Origin: Pseudarthrobacter sp. fls2-241-R2A-127
GTDB lineage: Bacteria > Actinomycetota > Actinomycetes > Actinomycetales > Micrococcaceae
Assembly: GCF_030209355.1 (NCBI RefSeq)
Contig: NZ_JARVSF010000027.1
Span: forward strand, 1 to 64,000
Direction of reading: 5' to 3'
DNA length: 64,000 nucleotides
Shown: piece after piece, positions 33,893 to 42,259 of the stretch
Layout: each line of letters begins with the position of its first letter
How positions within the stretch are numbered: position 1 is the first letter of the stretch
Translations under genes and position numbers: made by a program
The notes under the pieces: generated by a model
The model's database searches: none
What the model was told of the DNA's origin: nothing
The model's input: the letters and a program-made list of their open reading frames with translations, nothing else

Positions 33893-33925
33893 TACTTGAG
33901 GAAGTAAATTTAGATCCAATATAAA
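33893..33925 (+). promoter_or_regulatory. Alpha-glucosidase promoter with operator over the -35 box
   Basis: TTGAGG (33896-33901) and TATAAA (33920-33925) are spaced by 18 nt. The dyad TACTT-gagg-AAGTA (33893-33906) covers the -35 box, a typical repressor position. The region is unusually A/T-rich for this chromosome. Confidence 0.65.
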
Positions 33926-33956
33926 TATACCCGCACCGAAGAAAAGGACCGTCTCC

Positions 33957-35669
33957 TTGTCCACCACTGCCACGCTGGCAACACTGTCCGACTCCGACCG
34001 CCTTGCCGATCCCAACTGGTGGCGCCAGGCCTCCGTCTACCAGATCTACCCCCGCAGCTTCGCGGATTCCAACGGCGACGGCATTGGCGACCTGAAGGGC
34101 ATCACCGCCAAGGTGCCGTACCTGAAGTCGCTGGGAATCGACGCCGTCTGGCTGAGCCCGTTCTACCCCTCCGCCCTCGCTGACGGCGGTTACGACGTGG
34201 ACGACTACCGCGACGTTGACCCCAAGCTCGGGACGCTGGCGGACTTCGACGAGATGGCAAAGGCCCTGCACGACGCCGGCATCAAGCTGATCGCCGACAT
34301 CGTCCCCAACCACTCCTCCAACCGGCACCGGTGGTTCCAGGAAGCGCTGGCCGCGCCCAAGGGATCCCCGGCCCGCGACCGCTACATCTTCCGCGACGGC
34401 AAGGGCCCCAACTGCGAGTTCCCGCCGTCGGACTGGGACTCAGTGTTCGGCGGACCCGCCTGGGAACGGATCACCGAACCGGACGGTACTCCCGGCCAGT
34501 GGTACATGCACATCTTCGCCAAGGAACAGCCGGACCTGAACTGGTCCAACCGCGAGATCCGCGACGACTTCCTGAAGACCCTGCGCTTCTGGTCCGACCG
34601 CGGCGTGGACGGCTTCCGTGTTGACGTGGCGCACGCCCTCACCAAGGACCTCACCGAACCGCTGCTGTCCAAGCTCGAACTGAGCGCGGCCAACACCGGC
34701 GTGGACGGATTCGACGACGGCTCGCACCCGTTCTGGGACCGCGACGAAGTCCACGAGATCTACGCCGAATGGCGTGAGGTGTTCAACGAGTACAACCCGC
34801 CGCGCACCGCGGTGGCGGAGGCTTGGGTGCACGCCACCCGGCGTGCCCGCTACGCCAGCCCGCAGGGCCTGGGCCAGGCGTTCAACTTCGACCTGCTGCA
34901 GTCCGACTTCGACGCCGCCGAGTACAAGGAGATCATCACCCGCAACCTCGCGGAGGCCGCTGCCACCGGCGCCTCCTCCACGTGGGTGTTCTCCAACCAC
35001 GACGTCGTACGGCACGCCACCCGTTACGGCCTGCCTCAGGTCGCCAAGGCGAAGGCCGGTGCCAAGGGCCAGGACGGCAAGGACTGGCTGCTCGCCGGCG
35101 GCCCCAAGGACCAGCTGGACGTGGAGCTCGGTGAACGCCGCGCCCGCGCCGCCACCTTGCTGATGCTCGCCGTCCCCGGCTCTGCCTACCTGTACCAGGG
35201 CGAGGAACTGGGCCTGCAGGAAGTTGCCGAAATACCGGAATCAGAGCGCCAGGACCCGTCCTTCTTCCGGAACAGGGGCGTGGAGATCGGCCGCGATGGC
35301 TGCCGCGTACCGCTGCCCTGGAAGGTGGAAGGCACCTCGTTCGGCTTCGGCGATGGCGGGGCCCACTTGCCGCAGCCTGACTGGTTCAGCAAGTACGCCG
35401 TCGAGGCCCAGGACGGCACCGAAGGATCCACCCTGGAGCTCTACCGCAAGGCCCTCAAGCTGCGCCGCGAACTTCTCACGGGCGAGGAACTGGAGTGGAT
35501 TGACGCCGGAAGCCCGGACGTACTGCACTTCAAGCGCCCCAACGGCTGGCACTCGGTGACCAACTTCGGGTCCACCGCCGTGGACCTTCCCGCCGGTGAG
35601 GTGCTGGTCGGCAGCGCGCCGCTGGAAGATGGCAAGCTGCCGGCGAACACCACCGCGTGGCTGCGCTGA
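33957..35669 (+). CDS. Alpha-glucosidase, glycoside hydrolase family 13
   Basis: A 570-residue cytoplasmic enzyme hydrolysing alpha-glucosides such as maltose, isomaltose or sucrose-type substrates. The start WWRQASVYQIYPRSFADSNG and GH13 regions DIVPNHSS (I), GFRVDVAHAL (II, nucleophile Asp), VAEAW (III, acid/base Glu) and FSNHDVVRH (IV) are all present. It begins with TTG preceded by AAAAGGA. It is divergent from the ROK repressor and followed after 31 nt by an aldo/keto reductase gene. Confidence 0.93.
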   Translation: MSTTATLATLSDSDRLADPNWWRQASVYQIYPRSFADSNGDGIGDLKGITAKVPYLKSLGIDAVWLSPFYPSALADGGYDVDDYRDVDPKLGTLADFDEMAKALHDAGIKLIADIVPNHSSNRHRWFQEALAAPKGSPARDRYIFRDGKGPNCEFPPSDWDSVFGGPAWERITEPDGTPGQWYMHIFAKEQPDLNWSNREIRDDFLKTLRFWSDRGVDGFRVDVAHALTKDLTEPLLSKLELSAANTGVDGFDDGSHPFWDRDEVHEIYAEWREVFNEYNPPRTAVAEAWVHATRRARYASPQGLGQAFNFDLLQSDFDAAEYKEIITRNLAEAAATGASSTWVFSNHDVVRHATRYGLPQVAKAKAGAKGQDGKDWLLAGGPKDQLDVELGERRARAATLLMLAVPGSAYLYQGEELGLQEVAEIPESERQDPSFFRNRGVEIGRDGCRVPLPWKVEGTSFGFGDGGAHLPQPDWFSKYAVEAQDGTEGSTLELYRKALKLRRELLTGEELEWIDAGSPDVLHFKRPNGWHSVTNFGSTAVDLPAGEVLVGSAPLEDGKLPANTTAWLR

Positions 35670-35700
35670 TGCACGGCAGCCGTGGAAGCGGGCGCCCCTG

Positions 35701-36642
35701 ATGCAGGAACTCATTTATGGGTGCATGGGGCTGGGTGGCAGCTGGTCTGACGAACCGCATGAAACCAAGCATGTGGACCAGGCCGCTGCCGCCGTCCAGG
35801 CGGCCATGGACGCAGGTATCACCCTGTTCGACCACGCGGACATCTACCGGAGCGGAAAGTCGGAAGCCGTCTTTGGTGAAGTGCTGGCGGCCACCCCGGG
35901 CCTGCGGGAGCGGATCCGGCTGCAGACCAAGTGCGGCATCAGGCTCAACGAACGTGGCCTGCAGACCCACTACGACCTGAGCCGGGAAGCCATCCTTGAG
36001 CGGGTCAATGGAAGCCTCAAACGGCTGCGGACGGAGTACGTGGATATTCTCCTCCTGCACCGCCCGGACCCCCTGGCGGACCCTGCGGAGGTGGCATCCG
36101 CCGTCGGGCAGCTCATGGCCGAAGGCAAAGTCCGGCAGCTGGGCGTGTCCAACATGTCAGCGGCGCAGATCGAGGTGCTGCAGGATCGCCTGGAGACGCC
36201 CGTGGTGGCCAACCAGCTGGAGATGAGCCTGCTCAAGCGGGCGTGGCTGGAAAGCCAGGTCCTGGTCAACCACGCGGAGCACCTGGACTACAGTTTCCCG
36301 CACGGCACGCTCGAGTACTGCGCCCGCAACAACATCACCCTGCAGGCGTACGGGTCCCTTGCCCGCGGCACCTACACAGGGGCGGAGCTGGAAAGCCCCA
36401 CCTCTGCCGAGGCCGCCACCACAGAGCTTGTGGCGGAACTGGCGGGGGAGTACGGAACCTCCGGCGAAGCGGTCCTGTTGGGCTGGCTGATGAAGCATCC
36501 GGCCGGGATCGCGCCCGTGATCGGGACGGCCAACCCGGACCGGATCCGTGCGTGCCGGGACGCTGAACGGGTGGCCGGCGCCATGACCCGCGCCGAGTGG
36601 TACCGGCTCTGGGTGACGGCACGCGGCAGCAACATCCCCTAA
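35701..36642 (+). CDS. Aldo/keto reductase (YdhF-like)
   Basis: A 313-residue NADPH-dependent oxidoreductase. The catalytic tetrad is visible: Asp and Tyr in FDHADIYRSG, Lys in LQTKCGI and His in LLLHRPDPL. GVSNMSAAQIEVL is the strand-helix after the active site. The downstream position after the GH13 gene suggests it reduces a sugar or sugar-derived carbonyl, but this is inference. The ATG has only a weak ribosome-binding site, consistent with operon coupling. Confidence 0.9.
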   Translation: MQELIYGCMGLGGSWSDEPHETKHVDQAAAAVQAAMDAGITLFDHADIYRSGKSEAVFGEVLAATPGLRERIRLQTKCGIRLNERGLQTHYDLSREAILERVNGSLKRLRTEYVDILLLHRPDPLADPAEVASAVGQLMAEGKVRQLGVSNMSAAQIEVLQDRLETPVVANQLEMSLLKRAWLESQVLVNHAEHLDYSFPHGTLEYCARNNITLQAYGSLARGTYTGAELESPTSAEAATTELVAELAGEYGTSGEAVLLGWLMKHPAGIAPVIGTANPDRIRACRDAERVAGAMTRAEWYRLWVTARGSNIP

Positions 36643-36655
36643 GCGCCACCTGGCT

Positions 36656-36700
36656 GGCAGTAGTTGCCGTTTTGGAAGCTCCAAAACGGCAACTACTGCC
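36656..36700. repeat. Perfect 21-bp inverted repeat
   Basis: Arms 36656-36676 and 36680-36700 are exact reverse complements around a 3-nt AGC loop; the arm begins GGCAGTAGTTGCCG. No T-run follows on either side. It may be a dispersed intergenic palindrome of the genus or a terminator without a U-tract. The rest of 36643-36808 carries only the -10 box of the next gene. Confidence 0.7.
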
Positions 36701-36808
36701 GGCTGCTTTCCCCGCCAGGCCGGTCACAACCCGTTTAGTTCGTATTGATCCTCACAAGCGGGCCGTTTTCTTCGCCGTGCCGCTGGCGGGGCGGATACTG
36801 TAGAAACC

Positions 36809-37672
36809 ATGACGTCTACCATCCCCGCCGAAACCGTAAGGCCGGAACGCAATATCCCCGCAGAGATCGCCCGTTCGTGGCTGCTGGTCAATGCCATGAA
36901 GCCGGAGCTCTTTGATCAGTCGGCAGTGTCCCGCGCTGATTCGATCATCCTGGATATTGAAGATGCCGTGGACCCGTCGCAGAAGGACCAGGCCAGGAAC
37001 AACGTTATCGACTGGCTGACCGCCGGCGGCGAGGCCTGGGTCAGGATCAACGACGCCACCAGCCCGTTCTGGGCCGATGACCTCGCCGGTCTGCGCGGCA
37101 CCCCGGGCCTGCTCGGTGTCATGCTCGCCAAGACCGAATCGGCGGACCAGGTCACCGAGAGCTTCCACCGCATGGACGGCAAGACTCCCGTGATCCCGCT
37201 GGTGGAGTCCGCCGTCGGCATCGAAGAGGCCAACAACATCGCCAAGGCCCAGGGCGCATTCCGGCTGGCGTTCGGTTCCGGTGACTTCCGCCGCGATACC
37301 GGCATGGCGGCCACCCCGGAGGCCATGGCCTACCCGCGCGCCAAGCTCGTGGTTGCCAGCCGCGTCGGCAACCTGCCCGGCCCGATCGACGGCCCCACCG
37401 TGGGCACCAACCACCCCATCCTGCGCGAGCAGACCGGCATCACGGTGATGATGGGCATGACCGGCAAGCTGTGCCTGGCCATCGACCAGACACCCGTGAT
37501 CAACGAGGTCATCAGCCCCACGCCGTCGGACGTCGCCTGGGCCACCGACTTCATGAACGACTTCGAAGCCAACGGCCGCGTCATCCGTGACGGCTCGGAC
37601 CTGCCCCGCCTGGGCCGCGCAGAGAAGATCATGAAGCTCGCCGTTGCCTTCGGGGTCCAGCCCGCACTCTAG
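36809..37672 (+). CDS. HpcH/HpaI aldolase / citrate lyase beta-like (CoA ester lyase)
   Basis: A 287-residue TIM-barrel lyase of the CitE-like family. SWLLVNAMKPELF, SIILDIEDAVDPS (metal-binding acidic residues), IPLVESAVGIEEA and AFGSGDFRRDTG match the family. These enzymes cleave malyl-, citramalyl- or related CoA thioesters, or free acids. No other citrate lyase subunit is nearby, so it is a stand-alone member. TACTGT (36796-36801) ends 7 nt before the ATG. Confidence 0.88.
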   Translation: MTSTIPAETVRPERNIPAEIARSWLLVNAMKPELFDQSAVSRADSIILDIEDAVDPSQKDQARNNVIDWLTAGGEAWVRINDATSPFWADDLAGLRGTPGLLGVMLAKTESADQVTESFHRMDGKTPVIPLVESAVGIEEANNIAKAQGAFRLAFGSGDFRRDTGMAATPEAMAYPRAKLVVASRVGNLPGPIDGPTVGTNHPILREQTGITVMMGMTGKLCLAIDQTPVINEVISPTPSDVAWATDFMNDFEANGRVIRDGSDLPRLGRAEKIMKLAVAFGVQPAL

Positions 37673-37697
37673 CCACACCACGTTTCAGGAGACCCCG

Positions 37698-38657
37698 TTG
37701 ACCGATACCCGCTATCTGGTCCACGGGGTCTTTTGGGATGGCGTGGGCGCCTTCCCGGGGACGCACGCTTCCACCGCCGCGCACGACGCCGGCAATCCGG
37801 TTTTGCGCCTCCAGTCACCAGCCGGGGGCTTCCGGCAGCTCAGCCTCCAACCGCACGCACGGCTTGGCTTCGAGGTAGTCCACCCCGGCAAGTCCTGCCT
37901 GGGGCATACAGTGGTGCACTCGTCCACGAGGCGGGACCATATCCTTTGCGCCGCAGGGGCTCCCGCCGTCCGCGGCAAGCAGTGCGAGCGGTGCTTCGTG
38001 CTCGATGAGTCCCGGCTGATGCACGACTTCCACCGTGGCGGCCGCGTGACGCCCGGCCTGCGGGACTACCTGATGCAGGAACACTGGCTGTACGTGGCCA
38101 CGTTCGCCGGCGGGACAACGAAGGTGGGAACGGCCTCCGGCCCGCGGAAGTGGAACAGGCTGGCCGAACAGGGGGCCGCAGCGGCGAGCTACGTCGCGAG
38201 GGCGCGGGACGGAAGGGTGGTCCGCATTCTCGAGGACCTGGTGACAGCCCAGGCCGGCCTGACCCAGCAGGTGCGGTCCGCGGCCAAGGCGGAGGCGCTG
38301 TTGAACCCGCTCCCGGCCGCGGAGCTGGCGGCCGTCAATACCCGCGCTGCTGCTGGGGCGCGGGCACTGCTGGCGACTGCCGCCGTCGACGGCTTCGATG
38401 TGGTGGAGGAACAGTGGGCCAGGCCCGCGCACGCCGGAGCCCTCCACGGCGCGGCGCCCCGCCACGCCTACCCGCACGCTTTGGACCGGGGCCGGCACGG
38501 CTTCGACGTCAGTTCCCTGAGCGGAGCTAACGCCCTGGCGCGGCTGGACGGCACGGACGCCCCCTTCGTGGTCAACCTCTCCCAGATCGCCGCCCGGACC
38601 ATCGTGCTGGGGGAGTACGCCTCTGCGGTTCCTGCCCTGCAGGAGGCCTTGTTCTGA
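37698..38657 (+). CDS. DUF2797-like protein
   Basis: 319 residues with no membrane segment. A Cys-rich early part (KSCLGH, HILCAAG, KQCERCFV) resembles a zinc-binding module. The later HWLYVATFAGGTTKVGTA, then WNRLAEQGAAAASYVARA, resembles the DUF2797 core. The TTG start is supported by a CAGGAGA site 6 nt upstream. Function unknown. It lies 25 nt after the CitE-like gene and may share its transcript. Confidence 0.72.
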   Translation: MTDTRYLVHGVFWDGVGAFPGTHASTAAHDAGNPVLRLQSPAGGFRQLSLQPHARLGFEVVHPGKSCLGHTVVHSSTRRDHILCAAGAPAVRGKQCERCFVLDESRLMHDFHRGGRVTPGLRDYLMQEHWLYVATFAGGTTKVGTASGPRKWNRLAEQGAAAASYVARARDGRVVRILEDLVTAQAGLTQQVRSAAKAEALLNPLPAAELAAVNTRAAAGARALLATAAVDGFDVVEEQWARPAHAGALHGAAPRHAYPHALDRGRHGFDVSSLSGANALARLDGTDAPFVVNLSQIAARTIVLGEYASAVPALQEALF

Positions 38658-38699
38658 GCTTGGGATTTGCCCGGCCGCGGCGCTCGGTAGACTTGGACG

Positions 38700-38924
38700 G
38701 TGCTGAACGAATTCTGGGCCACCGCGCCAACCCGCTATAAAGTCCTGGTTTTCAGCGCGATGGGATTGATCGCCGTCGGCATCGTCCTCAATGTCATCGG
38801 CAACACGGGCGGCAACCAGGGTCTTGCCATGGCGTCCCTGCCGCTGATCGGCCTGGGCCTGGTGCTGCACGTCGTGGGCATGGTGGTCCGCGGCCAGTCC
38901 ATTCGTAAGAACCTCCGCCGGTAG
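38700..38924 (+). CDS. Small two-helix membrane protein (DUF3188-like)
   Basis: 74 residues with two hydrophobic segments (VLVFSAMGLIAVGIVLNVIG and LPLIGLGLVLHVVGMVV) and a basic C-terminus. It resembles DUF3188 in size and pattern, but I hold that name loosely. It starts with GTG; TAGACT (38688-38693) ends 6 nt before it. It precedes the MaoC pair and murB on the same strand. Confidence 0.7.
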   Translation: MLNEFWATAPTRYKVLVFSAMGLIAVGIVLNVIGNTGGNQGLAMASLPLIGLGLVLHVVGMVVRGQSIRKNLRR

Positions 38925-38976
38925 CCTATCCTCCGCGTTTTCCTGCCGCCAACACGCGGAGGATAGGCTGGAATCC

Positions 38977-39438
38977 ATGACTATCAATCCGGATCTGCAG
39001 GGCCGAAGCTACCCTGCCGCAGAGGTGTACGACGTTGGCCGGGAGAAAATCCGCGAGTTCGCCCGCGCCGTGAAGGCCACCCACGCCGCGCACTTCGACG
39101 TCGAGGCAGCGAAGTCGTTGGGTCACGGCGATCTCGTAGCCCCGCCCACCTTCGCCATCATCATCGCCCAGCGCGCCGATGCCCAGCTCATCGAGGATCC
39201 GGAAGCCGGTATTGACTTCTCGCGCGTGGTCCACGCCGACCAGCGTTTCATCCACCACCGCGCCATCGTGGCCGGAGACCGCCTCGTCGCGGAGCTGCAC
39301 GTCGACGGCGTCCGGGCCATGGGCGGCGGCGCCATGATCACCACCCGCTCCGAGATCTTCGCCCTCGGCCACGACGATTCACGCAAGCACGTCACCACCA
39401 CCAACTCATCCATCCTGGTCCGCGGAGAGGGACAGTAG
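38977..39438 (+). CDS. MaoC-like dehydratase N-terminal-domain protein (HadA/UPF0336-like)
   Basis: 153 residues with a single hotdog fold: GRSYPAAEVYDVGREKIREF at the start, then LVAPPTFAIII, IDFSRVVHADQRF and the TTRSEIFALG strand. It lacks the DxxxxH dehydratase motif, which its partner has, so the two probably form a heterodimeric (R)-3-hydroxyacyl dehydratase as in mycobacterial HadAB. The next gene starts 2 nt after its stop. TAGGCT (38964-38969) ends 7 nt before the ATG. Confidence 0.88.
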   Translation: MTINPDLQGRSYPAAEVYDVGREKIREFARAVKATHAAHFDVEAAKSLGHGDLVAPPTFAIIIAQRADAQLIEDPEAGIDFSRVVHADQRFIHHRAIVAGDRLVAELHVDGVRAMGGGAMITTRSEIFALGHDDSRKHVTTTNSSILVRGEGQ

Positions 39439-39440
39439 CC

Positions 39441-39878
39441 ATGAGCTTCAGCATCCACGAACTCAGCCCGGGCCAGGACATTGGCAGCCGCACCATTGAG
39501 GTGACCCGCACCGACCTGGTCAAGTACGCCGGCGCCTCCGGTGACTTCAATCCCATCCACTGGAACGAGGCCTTTGCCACCGGTGTGGAACTGCCCGGCG
39601 TCATCGCGCACGGCATGTTCACCATGGGCTCTGCCGTCCAGCTGGTGACGGACTGGGCAGGCGATCCCGCCGCCGTCGTTGATTTCCAGACCCGCTTCAC
39701 CAAGCCTGTCCTGGTCACCGATACCACCGGCACCCCTGAACCCGGCGCCACCATCGAGGTCAGCGGCATCATCGGAAAGCTCGATGCCGAGGCCAACACC
39801 GCGCGGATCGACCTCACCGTCATCGCGGCCGGGCAGAAGGTGCTGATGAAGGCCCAGGCGCTGGTCAAACTGGCCTGA
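39441..39878 (+). CDS. MaoC-family dehydratase (HadB-like catalytic subunit)
   Basis: A 145-residue hotdog protein with the hydratase-2 motif: DFNPIHWNEAFA (catalytic Asp and His) and the GVIAHGMFTMG turn. It should dehydrate or hydrate (R)-3-hydroxyacyl thioesters with the preceding subunit. Members of this genus do not make mycolic acids, so the role in fatty acid metabolism differs from the mycobacterial one. A strong terminator follows. Confidence 0.9.
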   Translation: MSFSIHELSPGQDIGSRTIEVTRTDLVKYAGASGDFNPIHWNEAFATGVELPGVIAHGMFTMGSAVQLVTDWAGDPAAVVDFQTRFTKPVLVTDTTGTPEPGATIEVSGIIGKLDAEANTARIDLTVIAAGQKVLMKAQALVKLA

Positions 39879-39929
39879 GGCAGCGCCGGCAACACCGCCC
39901 GGCCGGCGCATAGGCCCGGCTGCTCAACA

Positions 39930-39976
39930 GGGTTGAGGGAGGACGCCCCCGTGGGCATCCTCCCTCAACCCTTTTT
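39930..39976 (+). terminator. Strong intrinsic terminator after the MaoC pair
   Basis: GGGTTGAGGGAGGA (39930-39943) pairs perfectly with TCCTCCCTCAACCC (39958-39971). A GCCC/GGGC pairing extends the stem inside, and TTTTT (39972-39976) follows. Confidence 0.9.
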
Positions 39977-40042
39977 GTGGCACAGGTGGGTCAGGAAGCC
40001 GCGACGACGGGTCGCCCGGCGGTTCCCTAGTATTGTTGACGG

Positions 40043-41110
40043 GTGACTGTCACCATGCTTTCCCAGCTGACCACGTCCGCCGTCGGCGGCCCCGCCGGCG
40101 CCTTCATCGAAGCCCGGACGGAGGAGGAGATCATCGACGCCGTCAGGTCGGCGGACGCCGCAGGGCGGCAGCTCCTGATCATCAGCGGCGGCTCCAACCT
40201 CCTGGTGTCCGACGACGGGTTCCCCGGTACCGTGGTCAAGATCGCCTCGGAGGGCTTCACGGTGAACGCGGAAGACTCGTGCGGGGGTGTTGCCGTTGTG
40301 GTGCAGGCCGGCCACAACTGGGACCGGCTGGTGGAGCACGCCGTCCGCCACGCCTGGTCCGGGATTGAGGCTTTGTCCGGTATTCCTGGCTCAACCGGGG
40401 CCACTCCCGTCCAAAATGTGGGTGCCTACGGCGCCGAAGTGTCACAGACCATTGCCGCAGTCCGTACCTGGGACCGCGAGCGGAACGCCGTGCAAACGTT
40501 CACTAATTCGGAACTGAAATTCGGTTACCGGGACTCCATCCTTAAGCGGACCACCGTTGACGGTTCTCCCCGGTACGTGGTCCTCACCGTTGAATTCCAG
40601 TTGCCGCTGGGCCGCATGAGCGCACCCATACGGTACGCCGAGCTGGCCCGTTCCCTCGGCGTCGAGGTGGGCAAGCGAGCATACGCCAATGACGTCCGCC
40701 GGGAAGTGCTGCGGCTGCGCGCCTCCAAGGGGATGGTGTGGGACGCCGACGACAGGGATACCTATTCCACCGGTTCGTTCTTCACCAATCCCATCGTCCC
40801 GGCCGACGTCGCCGAAACGCTGCCGGAATCGGCTCCCCGCTACCCGGCAGGCGGGGACGGGCTGGTGAAACTTTCGGCAGCGTGGCTGATTGACCAGGCC
40901 GGGTTCGGCAAAGGGTTCGGGCTGGAACCTGGAAGCGTCTCCGGGGGCCGTGCCTCACTTTCCACTAAGCACACCCTCGCGGTCACCAACCGCGGCACAG
41001 CCAGCGCGGCCGATATGGCGGCGGTGGCGCGGGAGGTGCGCGCCGGCGTCGAGCGCCGTTTCGGGATCCTGCTCCACCCCGAACCGCTGCTGATCGGGCT
41101 GGAGCTCTAA
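40043..41110 (+). CDS. murB: UDP-N-acetylmuramate dehydrogenase
   Basis: A 355-residue FAD enzyme reducing UDP-GlcNAc enolpyruvate in peptidoglycan precursor synthesis. FAD-binding segments LLIISGGSNLLVSDDG and GIPGSTGATPVQNVGAYG, the catalytic Ser region YSTGSFFTNPI, and the late HPEPLLIG Glu are present. Length and the mid-domain insert fit type I MurB. It starts with GTG; TATTGT (40031-40036) ends 6 nt before it. Confidence 0.95.
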   Translation: MTVTMLSQLTTSAVGGPAGAFIEARTEEEIIDAVRSADAAGRQLLIISGGSNLLVSDDGFPGTVVKIASEGFTVNAEDSCGGVAVVVQAGHNWDRLVEHAVRHAWSGIEALSGIPGSTGATPVQNVGAYGAEVSQTIAAVRTWDRERNAVQTFTNSELKFGYRDSILKRTTVDGSPRYVVLTVEFQLPLGRMSAPIRYAELARSLGVEVGKRAYANDVRREVLRLRASKGMVWDADDRDTYSTGSFFTNPIVPADVAETLPESAPRYPAGGDGLVKLSAAWLIDQAGFGKGFGLEPGSVSGGRASLSTKHTLAVTNRGTASAADMAAVAREVRAGVERRFGILLHPEPLLIGLEL

Positions 41111-41155
41111 GCCCTGACGGCTCCGCGCCGGGGGTGACCGGCCTAGGATGGGGCC

Positions 41156-42259
41156 ATGGCTGCACGAGGTGCCCTGCGCGACCGCAGGATGATAGGCAGG
41201 CTGCGGCTCGCATCGCAGCGGCTGCTGGGCGCTGGCGGCGGCTCAGTGCCGGAGCTGGTCCGGTGGATGACAGCCATGCAGGCCCAGGACCTGCCGGCAG
41301 CCCTGTGGGCCGTCGGGGCGCGGGTGCCGGGCGCCGGGATCAGCGAGGTACGGGCGGCCATCGACAGCGGCACGGTGGTCCGGTCCTGGCCGATGCGGGG
41401 AACGTTGCATCTGGTGGCGCCCGAGGACCTGCGCTGGATGCTCGATCTGACTGCCGAGCGGATCACCCGCAGCATCGCAGCCCGGCACCGCCAGCTGGAC
41501 ATTGCATGGGCGGACGTTGAGAAGGCACGGGACCTCGCCCTTGACCGGATTCTGGCGGATGGTCCCGTCAGCCGCCCCGAATTGTTCCGGGTGTTCGACG
41601 CCGGCGGCCAGCCGACCCAGGGGCAGCGGGGCGTCCACCTCCTGGGCTCGCTCTGCCGGCACGGCTGGCTGGTGCTGGGTCCCCTGGCCGGGAACCAGCA
41701 GCTGATCGCGGCCTACGAGCAGTGGATACCCTCATCCCGTGCCCTGGACCGTGAGGAAGCAGTCGCGGAATTCCTGCTCCGCTACTTCCGCAGCCACGGG
41801 CCGGCCACGCTGCGGGACTTCGCCTGGTGGACGCAGCTGCCGCTGACCGAGGTGAGGGCCGCGCTCCGGGAGGTCAGCGGGCAGTTGGAGGAGCTGGAAT
41901 GCGAGGGCACCACGTACTGGATGTCGCCCGAAACGGCGGCCCTCCTCGAGGCCGGCCTGCCGGGCGCCCGCTCCGTGCACCTGCTGCCCGGTTTTGACGA
42001 GTTCGTCCTCGGCTACACCGACCGCACGCCCGTCCTGGCGCCGGAGCACTTCGACCTGATCGTTCCCGGCGGGAACGGTATCTTCAAGAAGACTGTGGTG
42101 GCCGCGGGGAAGGTTGCCGGCACCTGGACTGTCCACGGCACCGGCCGGAGTGCCGTCGTCGTGCCGGAAATGTTCGACGCCGACGCGCCCCTTGGCCCGG
42201 CCGCCCATAAAACGCTCGCCAAGGCCGCCCAGGAGTATCTCGGCTTTCTTGGACGCTAG
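41156..42259 (+). CDS. Winged-helix DNA-binding protein of the HTH_42 (AlkZ/YcaQ) family
   Basis: 367 residues. RWMTAMQAQDLPAALWAVGA near the N-terminus, the WPMRGTLHLVAPEDLRWML segment, and VHLLPGFDEFVLGYTDR are diagnostic of HTH_42 proteins. Q42-A43-Q44 matches the catalytic Q-hydrophobic-Q motif of AlkZ-type DNA glycosylases, which unhook interstrand crosslinks or remove bulky adducts. TAGGAT (41144-41149) ends 6 nt before the ATG. Its stop codon and that of the convergent antiporter share the same CTAG. Confidence 0.87.
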   Translation: MAARGALRDRRMIGRLRLASQRLLGAGGGSVPELVRWMTAMQAQDLPAALWAVGARVPGAGISEVRAAIDSGTVVRSWPMRGTLHLVAPEDLRWMLDLTAERITRSIAARHRQLDIAWADVEKARDLALDRILADGPVSRPELFRVFDAGGQPTQGQRGVHLLGSLCRHGWLVLGPLAGNQQLIAAYEQWIPSSRALDREEAVAEFLLRYFRSHGPATLRDFAWWTQLPLTEVRAALREVSGQLEELECEGTTYWMSPETAALLEAGLPGARSVHLLPGFDEFVLGYTDRTPVLAPEHFDLIVPGGNGIFKKTVVAAGKVAGTWTVHGTGRSAVVVPEMFDADAPLGPAAHKTLAKAAQEYLGFLGR

